64,000 bases of DNA, from NCBI GenBank assembly GCA_045587445.1, contig JAZNCH010000065.1:1-64000 (forward strand), in the 5' to 3' direction. Below are positions 16,160 through 24,338 of this stretch, piece after piece (the stretch's first letter is position 1; each line of letters opens with the position of its first letter). A program made the translations under genes and the position numbers. The notes under the pieces were generated by a model that was not told the DNA's origin, searched no databases, and saw only the letters and a list, made by a program, of their open reading frames with translations. This stretch comes from RGIG1995 sp045587445. Its GTDB lineage: Bacteria > Bacillota > Clostridia > Oscillospirales > CAG-272.

Positions 16160-18106
16160 TCACTTCAATTCACTTTCGGGAATAACCTTGAGTTTGTATT
16201 GCGAAAGAACATATATATATTCATCTATATACGTTCCTCTGACTTTGTTTGTATCACCGTCATAAAGAAATTCATAGGCAACGCTTAATTTTTCATTTTC
16301 AAATTTAAATACCACATACCGTAATTTTTGACCGTAATTGTATCCGTACGAGGTAACACCCATACCTATATAACCGTTTTCTCTGTCTATATAATACGCT
16401 TTATAATTAGTTGATATATACGAATCGGGCATTTCTATAGCTGCAACGGAAACTACCTTATCGCCCTCTTCCTTGTATATCTCAATTTTAGGAGTACTCC
16501 AATCTTTTTGACCGATTCCGAGCAGATACCCTTCCCCGAAGTCAACGAGAGAGGTAGAAAAGCCCTCAACGGTTCCGGTTTCTTTATAGGTAATCTTATC
16601 AAGATTCGAAAGGTCGAAGAAATATACAGGGTCGGTAAGCTGAACTGCGGTACAAACGTATGCAGTATTGCCGTCAAACCTTGCAGACTTTACGTTTTCA
16701 CCTTTAGGTGCAAATCTTTCAACCTTGCTTACAACCTTTAGCGTATTTATATCAATACAGAAAAGACTTGCGTTTCTTCCGGTATCATCATCAGAAAATC
16801 CGTAATGACCTAAATCTGTATGCCATATTCTATATCTGTCCGTCGATGTAAACACCCTCAATATTCCGTTATATTCGTCCATACTGTATTGGTCGTTTAC
16901 TTCGCCCTCGATAGCTACAGAACCCATATTTTTGAAACCGTCTCCGCTATAATCTATTCGACAGATTTCTGTCATAACAGAATTTACGGTATATTTATCC
17001 TCTTCCGTTTTTTCCTCGTTATATTCTCTTGTAAAGTAAAAGCTATCCTTGCTTGTATATATCACAGGATTATAGAATGATAACAAAGCGTAATCCGCAT
17101 CAACGTTGAGTGTTTTTTCATCAAGCTTTGTCAAAACGGTGTAGCCCGAAGAAGAAAGCACGTCGGGACAGTATATATTGTCAGCCGATATAATATTAAT
17201 TTTCGTTTCATTTTCGGTTGTATATGAGGGAACGTACTCTTTAACGTTTTTGTAGTTATCGGGTTCCTTTGCATAATAATTGCTTACAATATACAGCTTT
17301 CCGTCAACCATACGCGATGAAACAAACTCACCATCATATTTAACTATGTTCTTGAACACAACATTTGCAGGATCGCTGACATCAAGAGAAACAACATAAA
17401 AACGCCCACTTTGATTATTATTGCAATATATAATAGTTACCGTCTTACAATCCTTTGACAAAAACATTTCAGCAGACTCGTCTGCCCCATGGTGTTGCAT
17501 ATCTACATTTTTTCGCTCGTAAATATCAAAACAACCTACACGCTTCGAGTCTTTACCTTCAATGGAATATATAGATAAGTAACCGCCGTCATAATAATAA
17601 ATATACTTATCGCTTCTCTTGAAGAGGTCCCCCTCGATAACACCTTTTACCTGATTATCGGTAACCTCTTCGTAACTTTCGCCTTTACTTGTAGAAGTAT
17701 CAACAATTTCCATAGAGGATTCCGGTATAAAAACACCGTCATCTGTCATATAGAAATAATCATCGTCTTCTGCCCCCGCATTTTTCATTGATGCTCTAAA
17801 TAGGCTTGTAACCCCACCCACAAGTGCCTCAAAATTATTTTTATATTTGGGCGGTTCGTAAAAGAAAGTATTCAGCTTGTCGATTACTTCATAGTATTCG
17901 TTTCCCGAATATTTCAAAACAGTGGGGATTTTTGCACTGTACGGTATAAACAAAACCAGACTCAGTGCAAACATAACCGCCATACAAGCCGCTAATATAA
18001 TAAGCTTTTTCTTTCTTCTGAACTTTTTAACCGAAGACGGCTTTGCCTCTTCTATATATTTTTCATCAATATTATTCATCGCCAAAAGCCAAGATTCTTT
18101 TTTCAT
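16160..18106 (-). CDS. Membrane-anchored beta-propeller protein coupled to an ECF sigma factor
   Basis: 648 residues. A basic cytoplasmic N-terminus of about 30 residues (with NIDEKYIEEA) is followed by one membrane span (about 33-56) and a large extracytoplasmic domain. This domain resembles the Beta_propel family (DUF2139-like secreted propellers): SRMVDGKLYIVSNYY, NASLFCIDINTLKVVSKVE, GNTAYVCTA and FGEGYLLGIGQ are repeated blade-like segments. Its ATG overlaps the sigma factor stop codon as ATGA, with GGAGGG upstream, so translation is coupled. By position it probably acts as the anti-sigma or sensor partner; that role is inferred, not shown by a known anti-sigma domain. Confidence 0.82.
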   Translation of the reverse strand: MKKESWLLAMNNIDEKYIEEAKPSSVKKFRRKKKLIILAACMAVMFALSLVLFIPYSAKIPTVLKYSGNEYYEVIDKLNTFFYEPPKYKNNFEALVGGVTSLFRASMKNAGAEDDDYFYMTDDGVFIPESSMEIVDTSTSKGESYEEVTDNQVKGVIEGDLFKRSDKYIYYYDGGYLSIYSIEGKDSKRVGCFDIYERKNVDMQHHGADESAEMFLSKDCKTVTIIYCNNNQSGRFYVVSLDVSDPANVVFKNIVKYDGEFVSSRMVDGKLYIVSNYYAKEPDNYKNVKEYVPSYTTENETKINIISADNIYCPDVLSSSGYTVLTKLDEKTLNVDADYALLSFYNPVIYTSKDSFYFTREYNEEKTEEDKYTVNSVMTEICRIDYSGDGFKNMGSVAIEGEVNDQYSMDEYNGILRVFTSTDRYRIWHTDLGHYGFSDDDTGRNASLFCIDINTLKVVSKVERFAPKGENVKSARFDGNTAYVCTAVQLTDPVYFFDLSNLDKITYKETGTVEGFSTSLVDFGEGYLLGIGQKDWSTPKIEIYKEEGDKVVSVAAIEMPDSYISTNYKAYYIDRENGYIGMGVTSYGYNYGQKLRYVVFKFENEKLSVAYEFLYDGDTNKVRGTYIDEYIYVLSQYKLKVIPESELK

Positions 18107-18669
18107 ATTTGTATTCCCTCCTTTAGAATAAACGCTTTAAAGCTCTTGCGAAGCCTTGTAAGCTTTACCTTAACATTACTTTCGGACAGTCCGCAGTCGT
18201 CGGCAATTTCTTTAACAGTACTTAAATACCAATATCTGCGAACAAAGACTATTCTGTTTTGCTTGTTCAAGGAGTCAAGGAATCGGTTGATAACGTCTTT
18301 GAGTACCGTTTCTTCTGCAACAGGGTCGAAATCACTGTCGGAAGCGATAAAATCAGCAACCTCTTCAAGAGTCTCTTCAATAACCGTTGTTCTTTTCATA
18401 GCACGATTGTGGTAATATCTGTTCAGTGAAAGATTACGAGTTATCTTCCCCAGAAAGAGCGACAAAACATTAGGTCGGTTAGGCGGCATTGAATTCCACG
18501 CATTCATATATGTATCATTAACACATTCTTCCGCATCGCTGTCGGATTTGAGTATATTAAAAGCGATAGAAAAACAATATTTGCCGTACTTTTCCTGCGT
18601 TTTTGTAATCGCATCTTCGCTTCTCTCCCAAAACAGATCGACTATCATTTTATCTTCCACCGATAACAC
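18103..18669 (-). CDS. ECF-type RNA polymerase sigma factor
   Basis: 188 residues. Region 2 (about residues 10-80) contains DSDAEECVNDTYMNAWNSMP and LSLFLGKITRNLSL, which match group IV sigma factors; region 4 (about 125-180) contains the helix-turn-helix STVKEIADDCGLSESNVKVK. It directs RNA polymerase to a dedicated promoter set in response to an outside signal. It overlaps the downstream beta-propeller gene by four bases. GGAGG (AGGAGGTG) lies before the ATG. The promoter is not clear in 18670-18801; autoregulation, common in this group, cannot be confirmed here. Confidence 0.95.
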   Translation of the reverse strand: MLSVEDKMIVDLFWERSEDAITKTQEKYGKYCFSIAFNILKSDSDAEECVNDTYMNAWNSMPPNRPNVLSLFLGKITRNLSLNRYYHNRAMKRTTVIEETLEEVADFIASDSDFDPVAEETVLKDVINRFLDSLNKQNRIVFVRRYWYLSTVKEIADDCGLSESNVKVKLTRLRKSFKAFILKEGIQI

Positions 18670-18801
18670 CTCCTATGTTTTTCAAGGCCTTTCACCTATA
18701 TAGACAAATTTTAACTACCAAAGGTTACACACAAAACCAAATCTGTGTAAAATTTTTATATAAACAGCATTTATATAGTAACATATATATTTTATTTTTT
18801 C

Positions 18802-18830
18802 AACAAAAAGCTCCCCTATAAATAGAGGAG
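18802..18830 (-). terminator. Terminator of the transporter-kinase operon
   Basis: On the minus strand CTCCTCTA pairs with TAGGGGAG and is followed by CTTTTTG, about 20 bases after the kinase stop codon. Confidence 0.7.
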
Positions 18831-18851
18831 TTCTTTGGTAACGTAATTTGT

Positions 18852-19916
18852 TTATATAATTTTAATAACAGTATCGCAACGTTCTTTTACATTCATCTTT
18901 TCAAAATACACTTTTTCAAGCGGAATCCACTCATTAAAGAATCGCTTTGCAAGCTCGGGTGTATTTCTTTTTTCTATTCTTTTTTTCTGCAAACCCTCGT
19001 AAATATCAAGGAACACTGAATAATTATAGTAATCTTTAAGCTCGGGGTGCATCGAATATGCCCCCTCAATAACGGTCAGCTTTTTGGGGGATATTTGTAC
19101 TCCCTCTTCTATTCGCATACTTTGACAGTTAAATCTGCGGTAATTGACTATTTCTCCATTTATCAACGGTTGTAAAACCTCTTCGGAGAAACGCTCTCTG
19201 TCAACGTTACCGCCAACCTCGGCAAACCTTTCAGCCGTTCTTTGCTCAAGCCGAAGAAAGAAATCGTCCATGTGAAATATCGTACAATCATAGAGCTTTT
19301 CAATCAGTTTACTCAACGTTGTTTTTCCGCTTGCACTTCCACCCTCTACAGCAAGTCTTACACTTCCCATAGAAAGCCTTTTGTCAAGCTCGGTAAACAA
19401 AGGTAAAAAAGGTATAAACTCATTTGCGATTAAGCGATATGCAGGCTTATAGTTTTCTCTAAAAACATCTGAATGATGGATAGGCGGGTAACCGTTATCT
19501 TTCCATTCTTGTACCGCATTTTCAAATTTTTCAGCACTAAAAGGAAGAAGCTCCTCACGCACAAGTTTTTTTGCAACCTCAAGTTTTGTCTCAAGGTTAG
19601 GAAGACCGCCAGCCTCTTTTTTTGCCGAAAGAAAAAACAGCTTTCCAAAAGTATCAACGCTTAACCCATCATTCAAATATGAAAGGTGAACTCTGCTGTA
19701 ATTTCCGTCAAGCTGCTCGACGCTCATTCGGCTTACGCTTTTGGTACTGTCATATTCCTTGGATATATAATCGGTAACGCCCTCCAAGGAAGATATAAGA
19801 TGCTCACAGCCAAACGAGCTTTGGTATAGATATTTAAAAACGTCTTGTATTTGCAATTCGGGGTAGTCTTTATAATGCTTTATCAGCAAATCGCGGGTTC
19901 TCTCGCCCATTTCCAT
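18852..19916 (-). CDS. Two-domain protein: unknown N-terminal domain fused to uridine kinase-like P-loop kinase
   Basis: 354 residues. The C-terminal part (about 185-354) is a P-loop kinase of the uridine kinase/phosphoribulokinase type: Walker A GGSASGKTT, HMDDFFL with the catalytic Asp, and VIEGAYSMHP. The N-terminal part (1-180) is unfamiliar; it contains SSFGCEHLI and GYPPIHHSDVF followed by a long helical region. The gene starts 15 bases after an ECF-transporter S component, which suggests that the kinase phosphorylates, and so traps, the transported compound. The substrate is unknown; uridine is only one possibility for this fold. Confidence 0.8.
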   Translation of the reverse strand: MEMGERTRDLLIKHYKDYPELQIQDVFKYLYQSSFGCEHLISSLEGVTDYISKEYDSTKSVSRMSVEQLDGNYSRVHLSYLNDGLSVDTFGKLFFLSAKKEAGGLPNLETKLEVAKKLVREELLPFSAEKFENAVQEWKDNGYPPIHHSDVFRENYKPAYRLIANEFIPFLPLFTELDKRLSMGSVRLAVEGGSASGKTTLSKLIEKLYDCTIFHMDDFFLRLEQRTAERFAEVGGNVDRERFSEEVLQPLINGEIVNYRRFNCQSMRIEEGVQISPKKLTVIEGAYSMHPELKDYYNYSVFLDIYEGLQKKRIEKRNTPELAKRFFNEWIPLEKVYFEKMNVKERCDTVIKII

Positions 19917-19931
19917 ATATTTTCACCAATT

Positions 19932-20474
19932 TCAGTTTTTTGTATTTAATATTTTCGTGTTTTCAAAAAGCATTACGATAATCGGAATCAATACTATCTG
20001 AACAACAATACCGGGAACAGCATTCGTAAATGCACCCACAAGGAATGCAGCCAAAGTAAAACTATCGCCCTTTATTCCCAAACACACGAACATAGCCGCT
20101 CCCCAAACAAGTCTTCCAACCAACATTGATATAAATAAAGATATGTAAATGTAGATTTTTTTGCGAGAAAGCATTTTATAAACAATACCTGCTATAGCGC
20201 CGTAGGTTGCAAGTTCAAATGCCATACAAACTGCGGTGGGAAACATTGTGGGAAAACCGCCCGTAATTAACGACCTGAAGATAGGCGAAATAAAACCAAC
20301 AACCAGCCCCCACTGCCAACCGCAGATAAAACCGCAAAGCAATACGGGGATATGCATAGGGCAAAGCATAGAGCCGATTTCGGGGATTTGACCGGTCAGA
20401 AATGGCATAACGTAAGCTAACGCCAAAAAGAGTGCGGCAAGAATCATTTTAATTAATTTATCGTGATTTTTCAT
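19932..20474 (-). CDS. ECF transporter S component
   Basis: 180 residues with about five or six membrane spans. The signature region MHIPVLLCGFICGWQWGLVV then GFISPIFRSLI and MAFELATYGAIAGIVY is typical of the ECF S-component family that binds a vitamin or related micronutrient and docks on a shared EcfT-EcfA energising unit. Those energising genes are not in the window. The start at 20474 is taken because GAGG precedes it; a longer frame from 20495 is less likely. The adjoining kinase suggests a substrate with a phosphorylatable hydroxyl, which is inference. Confidence 0.85.
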   Translation of the reverse strand: MKNHDKLIKMILAALFLALAYVMPFLTGQIPEIGSMLCPMHIPVLLCGFICGWQWGLVVGFISPIFRSLITGGFPTMFPTAVCMAFELATYGAIAGIVYKMLSRKKIYIYISLFISMLVGRLVWGAAMFVCLGIKGDSFTLAAFLVGAFTNAVPGIVVQIVLIPIIVMLFENTKILNTKN

Positions 20475-20617
20475 AGATAAAATTCCTCTAAACAATATGG
20501 ATAAAGTTTACCACAAAGAGCGAAAATAGTCAAGTACGCAAAGGAAAAGAAGTATATAGTTTGAGTGAAGTTATAAAACTATTCATTTTGAAAAATCGCT
20601 TTAATAAATAATACACA

Positions 20618-20646
20618 ACAAAAAAACCGCCGATTCACATCAGCGG
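20618..20646 (-). terminator. Probable terminator of tRNA-Pro
   Basis: On the minus strand CCGCTGAT pairs with ATCGGCGG (one G-T pair) and runs into T8. It lies about 100 bases past the tRNA 3' end. Confidence 0.65.
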
Positions 20647-20749
20647 ACTTTCACTTTTGGTCGGAATGTTCATAACAGACTTTGCCATTAGGCACTGAAC
20701 AAAAAAGTGGGCAGTAACGGCACCCGATATTGGGAGCCGGCACTGCCGG

Positions 20750-20826
20750 TGGTCGAGATGACAAGATTCGAACTTGCGACCTCTGCGTCCCGAACGCAGC
20801 GCTCTACCAAACTGAGCCACATCTCG
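20750..20826 (-). tRNA. tRNA-Pro (anticodon CGG)
   Basis: Minus-strand cloverleaf with acceptor CGAGATG/CATCTCG, anticodon loop TTCGGGA giving CGG, T loop TTCGAAT, discriminator A and encoded CCA. Its own promoter lies immediately upstream. The large putative RNA described below ends about 70 bases upstream of this tRNA. Confidence 0.95.
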
Positions 20827-20847
20827 TAATATTCTTCACACCACGAT

Positions 20848-20876
20848 ATTCTATCAAAATAATCACCTTTTGTCAA
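20848..20876 (-). promoter_or_regulatory. Promoter of tRNA-Pro
   Basis: Minus-strand TTGACA, 17-bp spacer, TAGAAT, about 22 bp before the tRNA. Confidence 0.8.
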
Positions 20877-20896
20877 TAGCTTTATCAAAAAGTCCG

Positions 20897-20957
20897 CAAA
20901 AAAACAAATAACCCTTGACTGCTCCATCTTATCTCGTATTGCAGTCAAGGGTTATTT
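20897..20957 (-). terminator. Terminator of the putative 420-nt RNA
   Basis: Perfect 16-bp stem beginning GCAGTC on the right arm and AATAAC on the left arm, 18-base loop, then TGTTTTTTT on the minus strand. Confidence 0.85.
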
Positions 20958-21314
20958 CTGTTCACTCTTGATATCTAACATCAATTTAACCTCTCTTTCT
21001 TAGATTTTCTGCAACCCATTTACTCTTTCTCCCCCGAACTTCTCATTCACAACTCTTCAACTTATTCACTTCTACTGCTCTTTACAAGCGAGCACACTTT
21101 CTTCGGTTATGTTCGGTTGTCATTCTTGGGTTGGTTTTGGGTCCTACAAAAACTTAAAATATCTTCTGTTTGTCTTTGCTTTCTGACTAAACGTTATTTG
21201 AAAACCTTTTACCTTCACTTTCTATATAAATGGCTTTTCGTTTAACCCCTTAGTCTTCCGCCTTCAAAAGACTTCGGTTTTTGTTTACTTGTACATTGGA
21301 CTCACCCTTTCTTC
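20897..21314 (-). ncRNA. Putative structured non-coding RNA of about 420 nt next to tRNA-Pro
   Basis: A complete transcription unit without a protein gene. A promoter (21321-21349) would start RNA near 21314. The unit ends at a perfect 16-bp terminator stem (20907-20922 with 20941-20956) followed by T7 on the minus strand. The RNA is purine-rich and contains local hairpins (AGTCTT/AAGACT, GCTC/GAGC) and a possible long-range GGGTGAGTCC/GGACCC pairing. The longest reasonable reading frames are two overlapping micro-ORFs of 12 and 9 codons near the 3' end, each with a GA-rich site. It does not match RNase P RNA, tmRNA, 6S or SRP RNA signatures that I can recall. Transcription and function are inferred. 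Confidence 0.6.
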
Positions 21315-21320
21315 GCTTAT

Positions 21321-21349
21321 ATAATATCATATCTGCAACACTTTTGCAA
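21321..21349 (-). promoter_or_regulatory. Promoter of the putative 420-nt RNA
   Basis: Minus-strand TTGCAA, 17-bp spacer, TATTAT. Confidence 0.7.
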
Positions 21350-21434
21350 TTCGCAAATTATACAAACTTCACTAATTTATTTTATTCACATAGCAGAATT
21401 TATGCATTTTCACCTACAAATTTGTTAATTTCCG

Positions 21435-21463
21435 TTGACAATAACATTACCATATGTTATAAT
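21435..21463 (+). promoter_or_regulatory. Promoter of a short plus-strand RNA
   Basis: Perfect consensus TTGACA, 17-bp spacer, TATAAT. No protein gene follows before a strong terminator. Confidence 0.8.
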
Positions 21464-21469
21464 GTATAT

Positions 21470-21592
21470 ATTGTTGTACAATAGGTACATCCAAAAAATT
21501 GTTTAAAAATTTTCTTTCTTCATATTTACGCTCCTTTAGTAAAAATAAAGCCTGCATTGTTTTCCTCGGCAATGCAGGTTTTATTTTTTATT
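21470..21592 (+). ncRNA. Candidate trans-acting small RNA of about 120 nt
   Basis: Begins just after the consensus promoter at 21435-21463 and ends in a terminator with stem CCTGCATTG/CAATGCAGG (21551-21578) and a T-rich tail. Near the 5' end ATTGT/ACAAT can form a small hairpin. The middle is pyrimidine-rich and single-stranded, with CGCTCCTTTAG at about 21530-21540, which is complementary to Shine-Dalgarno sequences. This layout is that of a base-pairing regulatory RNA. No ORF with a ribosome binding site is present. Targets are unknown. Confidence 0.6.
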
Positions 21593-21739
21593 TATTATTG
21601 TCATTTTTTTGTAATGTACAATTATTATAACAAAATAGACTTATAGTTTTCAAGCCGCTTTTCCTAATAGAATTTCTTTTTCTCAAACAAAACAAAAATA
21701 AAGAGTAATACCCATATCCAAAGATATTACCCTATATTT

Positions 21740-22864
21740 TCATTCGATTTTTATTCTTTTTTCAGCTAATCTCCTATTAACGTACCCTTTCAAAATCGTA
21801 TAGATTACCGCAGTTAAAGGAATGAAGAAGATGATACCAAAAAGACCTAAAATGTTACCGCCCACGAGTGCCGCCAAGAGTGTAAGCAAGGGAGAAAGTC
21901 CAACCGAACCGCCTACAACATGCGGATAGATGAACTGCGTCTCAACAAATTGTATAACACAGAAGATTATGATACTCACAAGTGCCTGCATAGGACTCAC
22001 GAGCAAAATAAGGAAAGCTCCGATAAAACAAGCGGCAAATGCGCCAACGTAGGGAACAAAAGCCGATATACCGGTTAAAATACCGATAAGTCCCGCGTAA
22101 GGCAAACGGAAGATAGCAAAAGCTATGGTAATAAGCAAACCGAGTATACAAGCCTCAATACACTGTCCGGAAAGATACTGCGAAAAAATTCTGTTTGAAA
22201 GCTTTGCAACGTCGCACACCTTGTCGGCAAAGTTTTTTTTCGTAAAAGTATAAAGAAGCTTCTTTGCCTGTCTTGAAACCGTATCTTTGCTTACAAGAAC
22301 GTAGAGCGAAATAACAAGAGCAAAAATAACACTTGCAACTCCCGAAACGGTATTGGAAGCAAAAGCTATTACTGAACCGAGAACAGTTTCAGCCCCCGAA
22401 CCGATTTTATCAATAAGGCTGTTAATATCAATGGATGAAAACCAAGCACTAACGCTTGTAGCGTCAACATCATGTTTTTCAAGAAACTTAACAAGCTCGG
22501 GAATTTTATCTTTAAGAATATTGTAAATACTTTTTACCGAATCGACGATTTCGGGGATAGCGAGTGTTGCGACAAGAGTCAACACCAAGCATACGCAAAT
22601 AAGGGTAAAAACAAGGCAGATAATATAGATTATACGTTTGGGTAACTTTTGGGTTTTCGGAAACGACCAATAAAGCAATCTTTCAAATGACTTCATAGGA
22701 ACGTTAAGCACAAATGCGATTATAAGACCTATTATAATAGGCAGGATAAGCTTTCCGATGGCAATAACCAATCCCAATATCGCTCTGATTTTGGTTACCC
22801 CGACAAAAAGCACTATTGCAAATGCAATAAGAATCATTATACTTCGCATTAATTTTTTGTCCAC
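21740..22864 (-). CDS. AI-2E family transporter (UPF0118 permease)
   Basis: 374 residues with about eight membrane spans. The C-terminal VGGNILGLFGIIFFIPLTAV block and IGILTGISAFVPYVGAF are signatures of the AI-2E/TqsA family. Members have been linked to autoinducer export or Na+/H+ exchange; the substrate here is unknown. A GTG start at 22864 is selected because GGTGGAG is four bases upstream, whereas the first ATG (22849) is too far away. It is the last gene of the fhs-tsaE-tsaB-rpiB-HMA series, 36 bases after the HMA gene. Confidence 0.88.
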   Translation of the reverse strand: MDKKLMRSIMILIAFAIVLFVGVTKIRAILGLVIAIGKLILPIIIGLIIAFVLNVPMKSFERLLYWSFPKTQKLPKRIIYIICLVFTLICVCLVLTLVATLAIPEIVDSVKSIYNILKDKIPELVKFLEKHDVDATSVSAWFSSIDINSLIDKIGSGAETVLGSVIAFASNTVSGVASVIFALVISLYVLVSKDTVSRQAKKLLYTFTKKNFADKVCDVAKLSNRIFSQYLSGQCIEACILGLLITIAFAIFRLPYAGLIGILTGISAFVPYVGAFAACFIGAFLILLVSPMQALVSIIIFCVIQFVETQFIYPHVVGGSVGLSPLLTLLAALVGGNILGLFGIIFFIPLTAVIYTILKGYVNRRLAEKRIKIE

Positions 22865-22900
22865 AAAACTCCACCCCTTTTCACTTGTTAATTATAAATA

Positions 22901-23128
22901 TCAGCCAAATAGTCCTTTTTTCTCCGTAACGGAAACAACCTCAAAGCCCAAGGAATCTACTGCTTTTTTAAGTGTGTCATCAGCAACGTCTGTTTTAAGC
23001 GTTACGACAGCGATTTTTTTTGCAAGATTTACTTTTGCGCTGACACCCTCAATGGAATTCAATGCATTTTCAACCTTAGCACTGCACTTTGGACAATGCA
23101 TACCGTTTATTTCAATAATTTTTTTCAT
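22901..23128 (-). CDS. Heavy-metal-associated (HMA) domain protein, copper chaperone-like
   Basis: 75 residues, a single ferredoxin-like HMA domain. The metal-binding loop is GMHCPKCSAKVENAL with a CxxC pair at about residues 11 and 14. Such proteins pass Cu(I) or similar soft metals to P-type ATPases or sense them. No copper ATPase or CsoR is in the window, so the partner must lie elsewhere. It lies between rpiB and the AI-2E permease in a minus-strand operon, with AGGAAAC before the ATG. Confidence 0.88.
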   Translation of the reverse strand: MKKIIEINGMHCPKCSAKVENALNSIEGVSAKVNLAKKIAVVTLKTDVADDTLKKAVDSLGFEVVSVTEKKGLFG

Positions 23129-23148
23129 ATAAAGTTTCCTTTACTAAA

Positions 23149-23589
23149 TTACTTATCAAATGAATTTACAAGGTCGACACGTCTCTGGTGTCTACCGCCC
23201 TCATACTCGGTGGTAAGGAAAGCGTTAACAATCTCAAATGCAAGACCTGCACCAACCACTCTTTCACCGAAGCAAAGAACGTTTGCATCATTGTGCTGTC
23301 TTGTTGCTTTTGCGGAAAACGTATCGTAAACACAAGCGGCTCTAATACCCTTATGCTTGTTGGCAACCATAGACATACCTATACCGGTACCGCAAACAAG
23401 AATACCCTTGTCTGCCTTTCCCTCTTGAATTGCAGTACAAAGCTTGTGAGCAAATTCGGGATAGTCTACCGATTCTGCGGAATTTGTACCGAGGTCGATA
23501 TATGCAATATTCTTTTCTTCAAGATATTTTTTCACCTGCTCTTTGAGAGCAAAACCTGCGTGGTCGCTTGCTATTACAATTGGTAACAT
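23149..23589 (-). CDS. rpiB: Ribose 5-phosphate isomerase B
   Basis: 146 residues, the usual length. Interconverts ribose 5-phosphate and ribulose 5-phosphate in the pentose phosphate pathway. IASDHAGFALK supplies the N-terminal Asp and His that contact substrate; the catalytic Cys is in VCGTGIGMSMVANK; RQHNDANVLCFGERV is the conserved C-terminal block. The start at 23589 follows AAGAAGGA; the longer frame reaches back over the tsaB end and is not used. Confidence 0.95.
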   Translation of the reverse strand: MLPIVIASDHAGFALKEQVKKYLEEKNIAYIDLGTNSAESVDYPEFAHKLCTAIQEGKADKGILVCGTGIGMSMVANKHKGIRAACVYDTFSAKATRQHNDANVLCFGERVVGAGLAFEIVNAFLTTEYEGGRHQRRVDLVNSFDK

Positions 23590-23623
23590 AAAATAATCCT
23601 TCTTTCTGCTGTGATTTAGTAGT

Positions 23624-24331
23624 TTAATTATTGTTAAGTCTTTCAAGTCTTTCGCGTTCCGCTTGGGGAACACGAAGATAAACGGGTTTTATATTTCTGT
23701 CGCTGTAGTCATCTTCGGGATTGTTTTTATATTTGGCTAAAGCCACCAAAGAAACGGAATATGCATTTTGTTCACGAAGAAGAACCGGTGTGTTTGCAAA
23801 GGCGACGTCTATATTCTTTGAAGCCAAATCATATCCGTCTCCACATAAGTATATGTTTTTGTCTGAATAATTTTCCTTAAGCTCAGCCTCAAGCTCTTTA
23901 AGAGGTATCGCTCTATCCTCGGTAAGTCTTACCAAAGTTTGACCGTCGGACAAAAACAAAGCGTTATATACTTGCTCTCTTCTTGCGTCCATAACGGGAC
24001 ATATTATACCAATAAAGCCTTTTAAATTATATGCCAAAGCTTCAAGAGTAGATACGCCGACACAAAGTTTTTGTTTGCCAAAGGCAAGACCTTTAAGAAG
24101 CGACATACCTATTCTTACTCCGGTAAAGGAGCCTGGACCATTTGATATGGCGAACATATCAATTTCATCAATATCGGTCTGTGCAGTCGCCAAAGCGTTT
24201 TCTACCATAGGCAAAAGCGTTTCGCTGTGATTTAACCCCGCCGTTACCGAATATATGCTTATAAGCCTTTCATCTTCGCAAATACTCACCGTAGCCGTCT
24301 TTGCCGTAGAATCAATGGCAAGAATCTTCAT
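23624..24331 (-). CDS. tsaB: tRNA threonylcarbamoyladenosine biosynthesis protein TsaB
   Basis: 235 residues. Partner of TsaD and TsaE in making t6A37 on ANN-decoding tRNAs. The N-terminus ILAIDSTAKTATVSI begins the actin-like fold, and AISNGPGSFTGVRIGMSLLK is the strongly conserved family block. The protein binds no ATP itself; it is a scaffold for TsaD. It starts seven bases after the tsaE stop codon, which supports a joint t6A role. tsaD is not in the window. Confidence 0.95.
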   Translation of the reverse strand: MKILAIDSTAKTATVSICEDERLISIYSVTAGLNHSETLLPMVENALATAQTDIDEIDMFAISNGPGSFTGVRIGMSLLKGLAFGKQKLCVGVSTLEALAYNLKGFIGIICPVMDARREQVYNALFLSDGQTLVRLTEDRAIPLKELEAELKENYSDKNIYLCGDGYDLASKNIDVAFANTPVLLREQNAYSVSLVALAKYKNNPEDDYSDRNIKPVYLRVPQAERERLERLNNN

Positions 24332-24338
24332 AGAAATA

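Noticed and set aside
20635..20948. Two minus-strand ORFs over tRNA-Pro
   Set aside because: They are made of tRNA and terminator sequence and lack ribosome binding sites.
20897..21314. RNase P RNA, tmRNA or 6S RNA as the identity of the 420-nt unit
   Set aside because: The conserved blocks of these RNAs that I can recall (for example GAGGAAAGTCC of RNase P) are not present in the right order.
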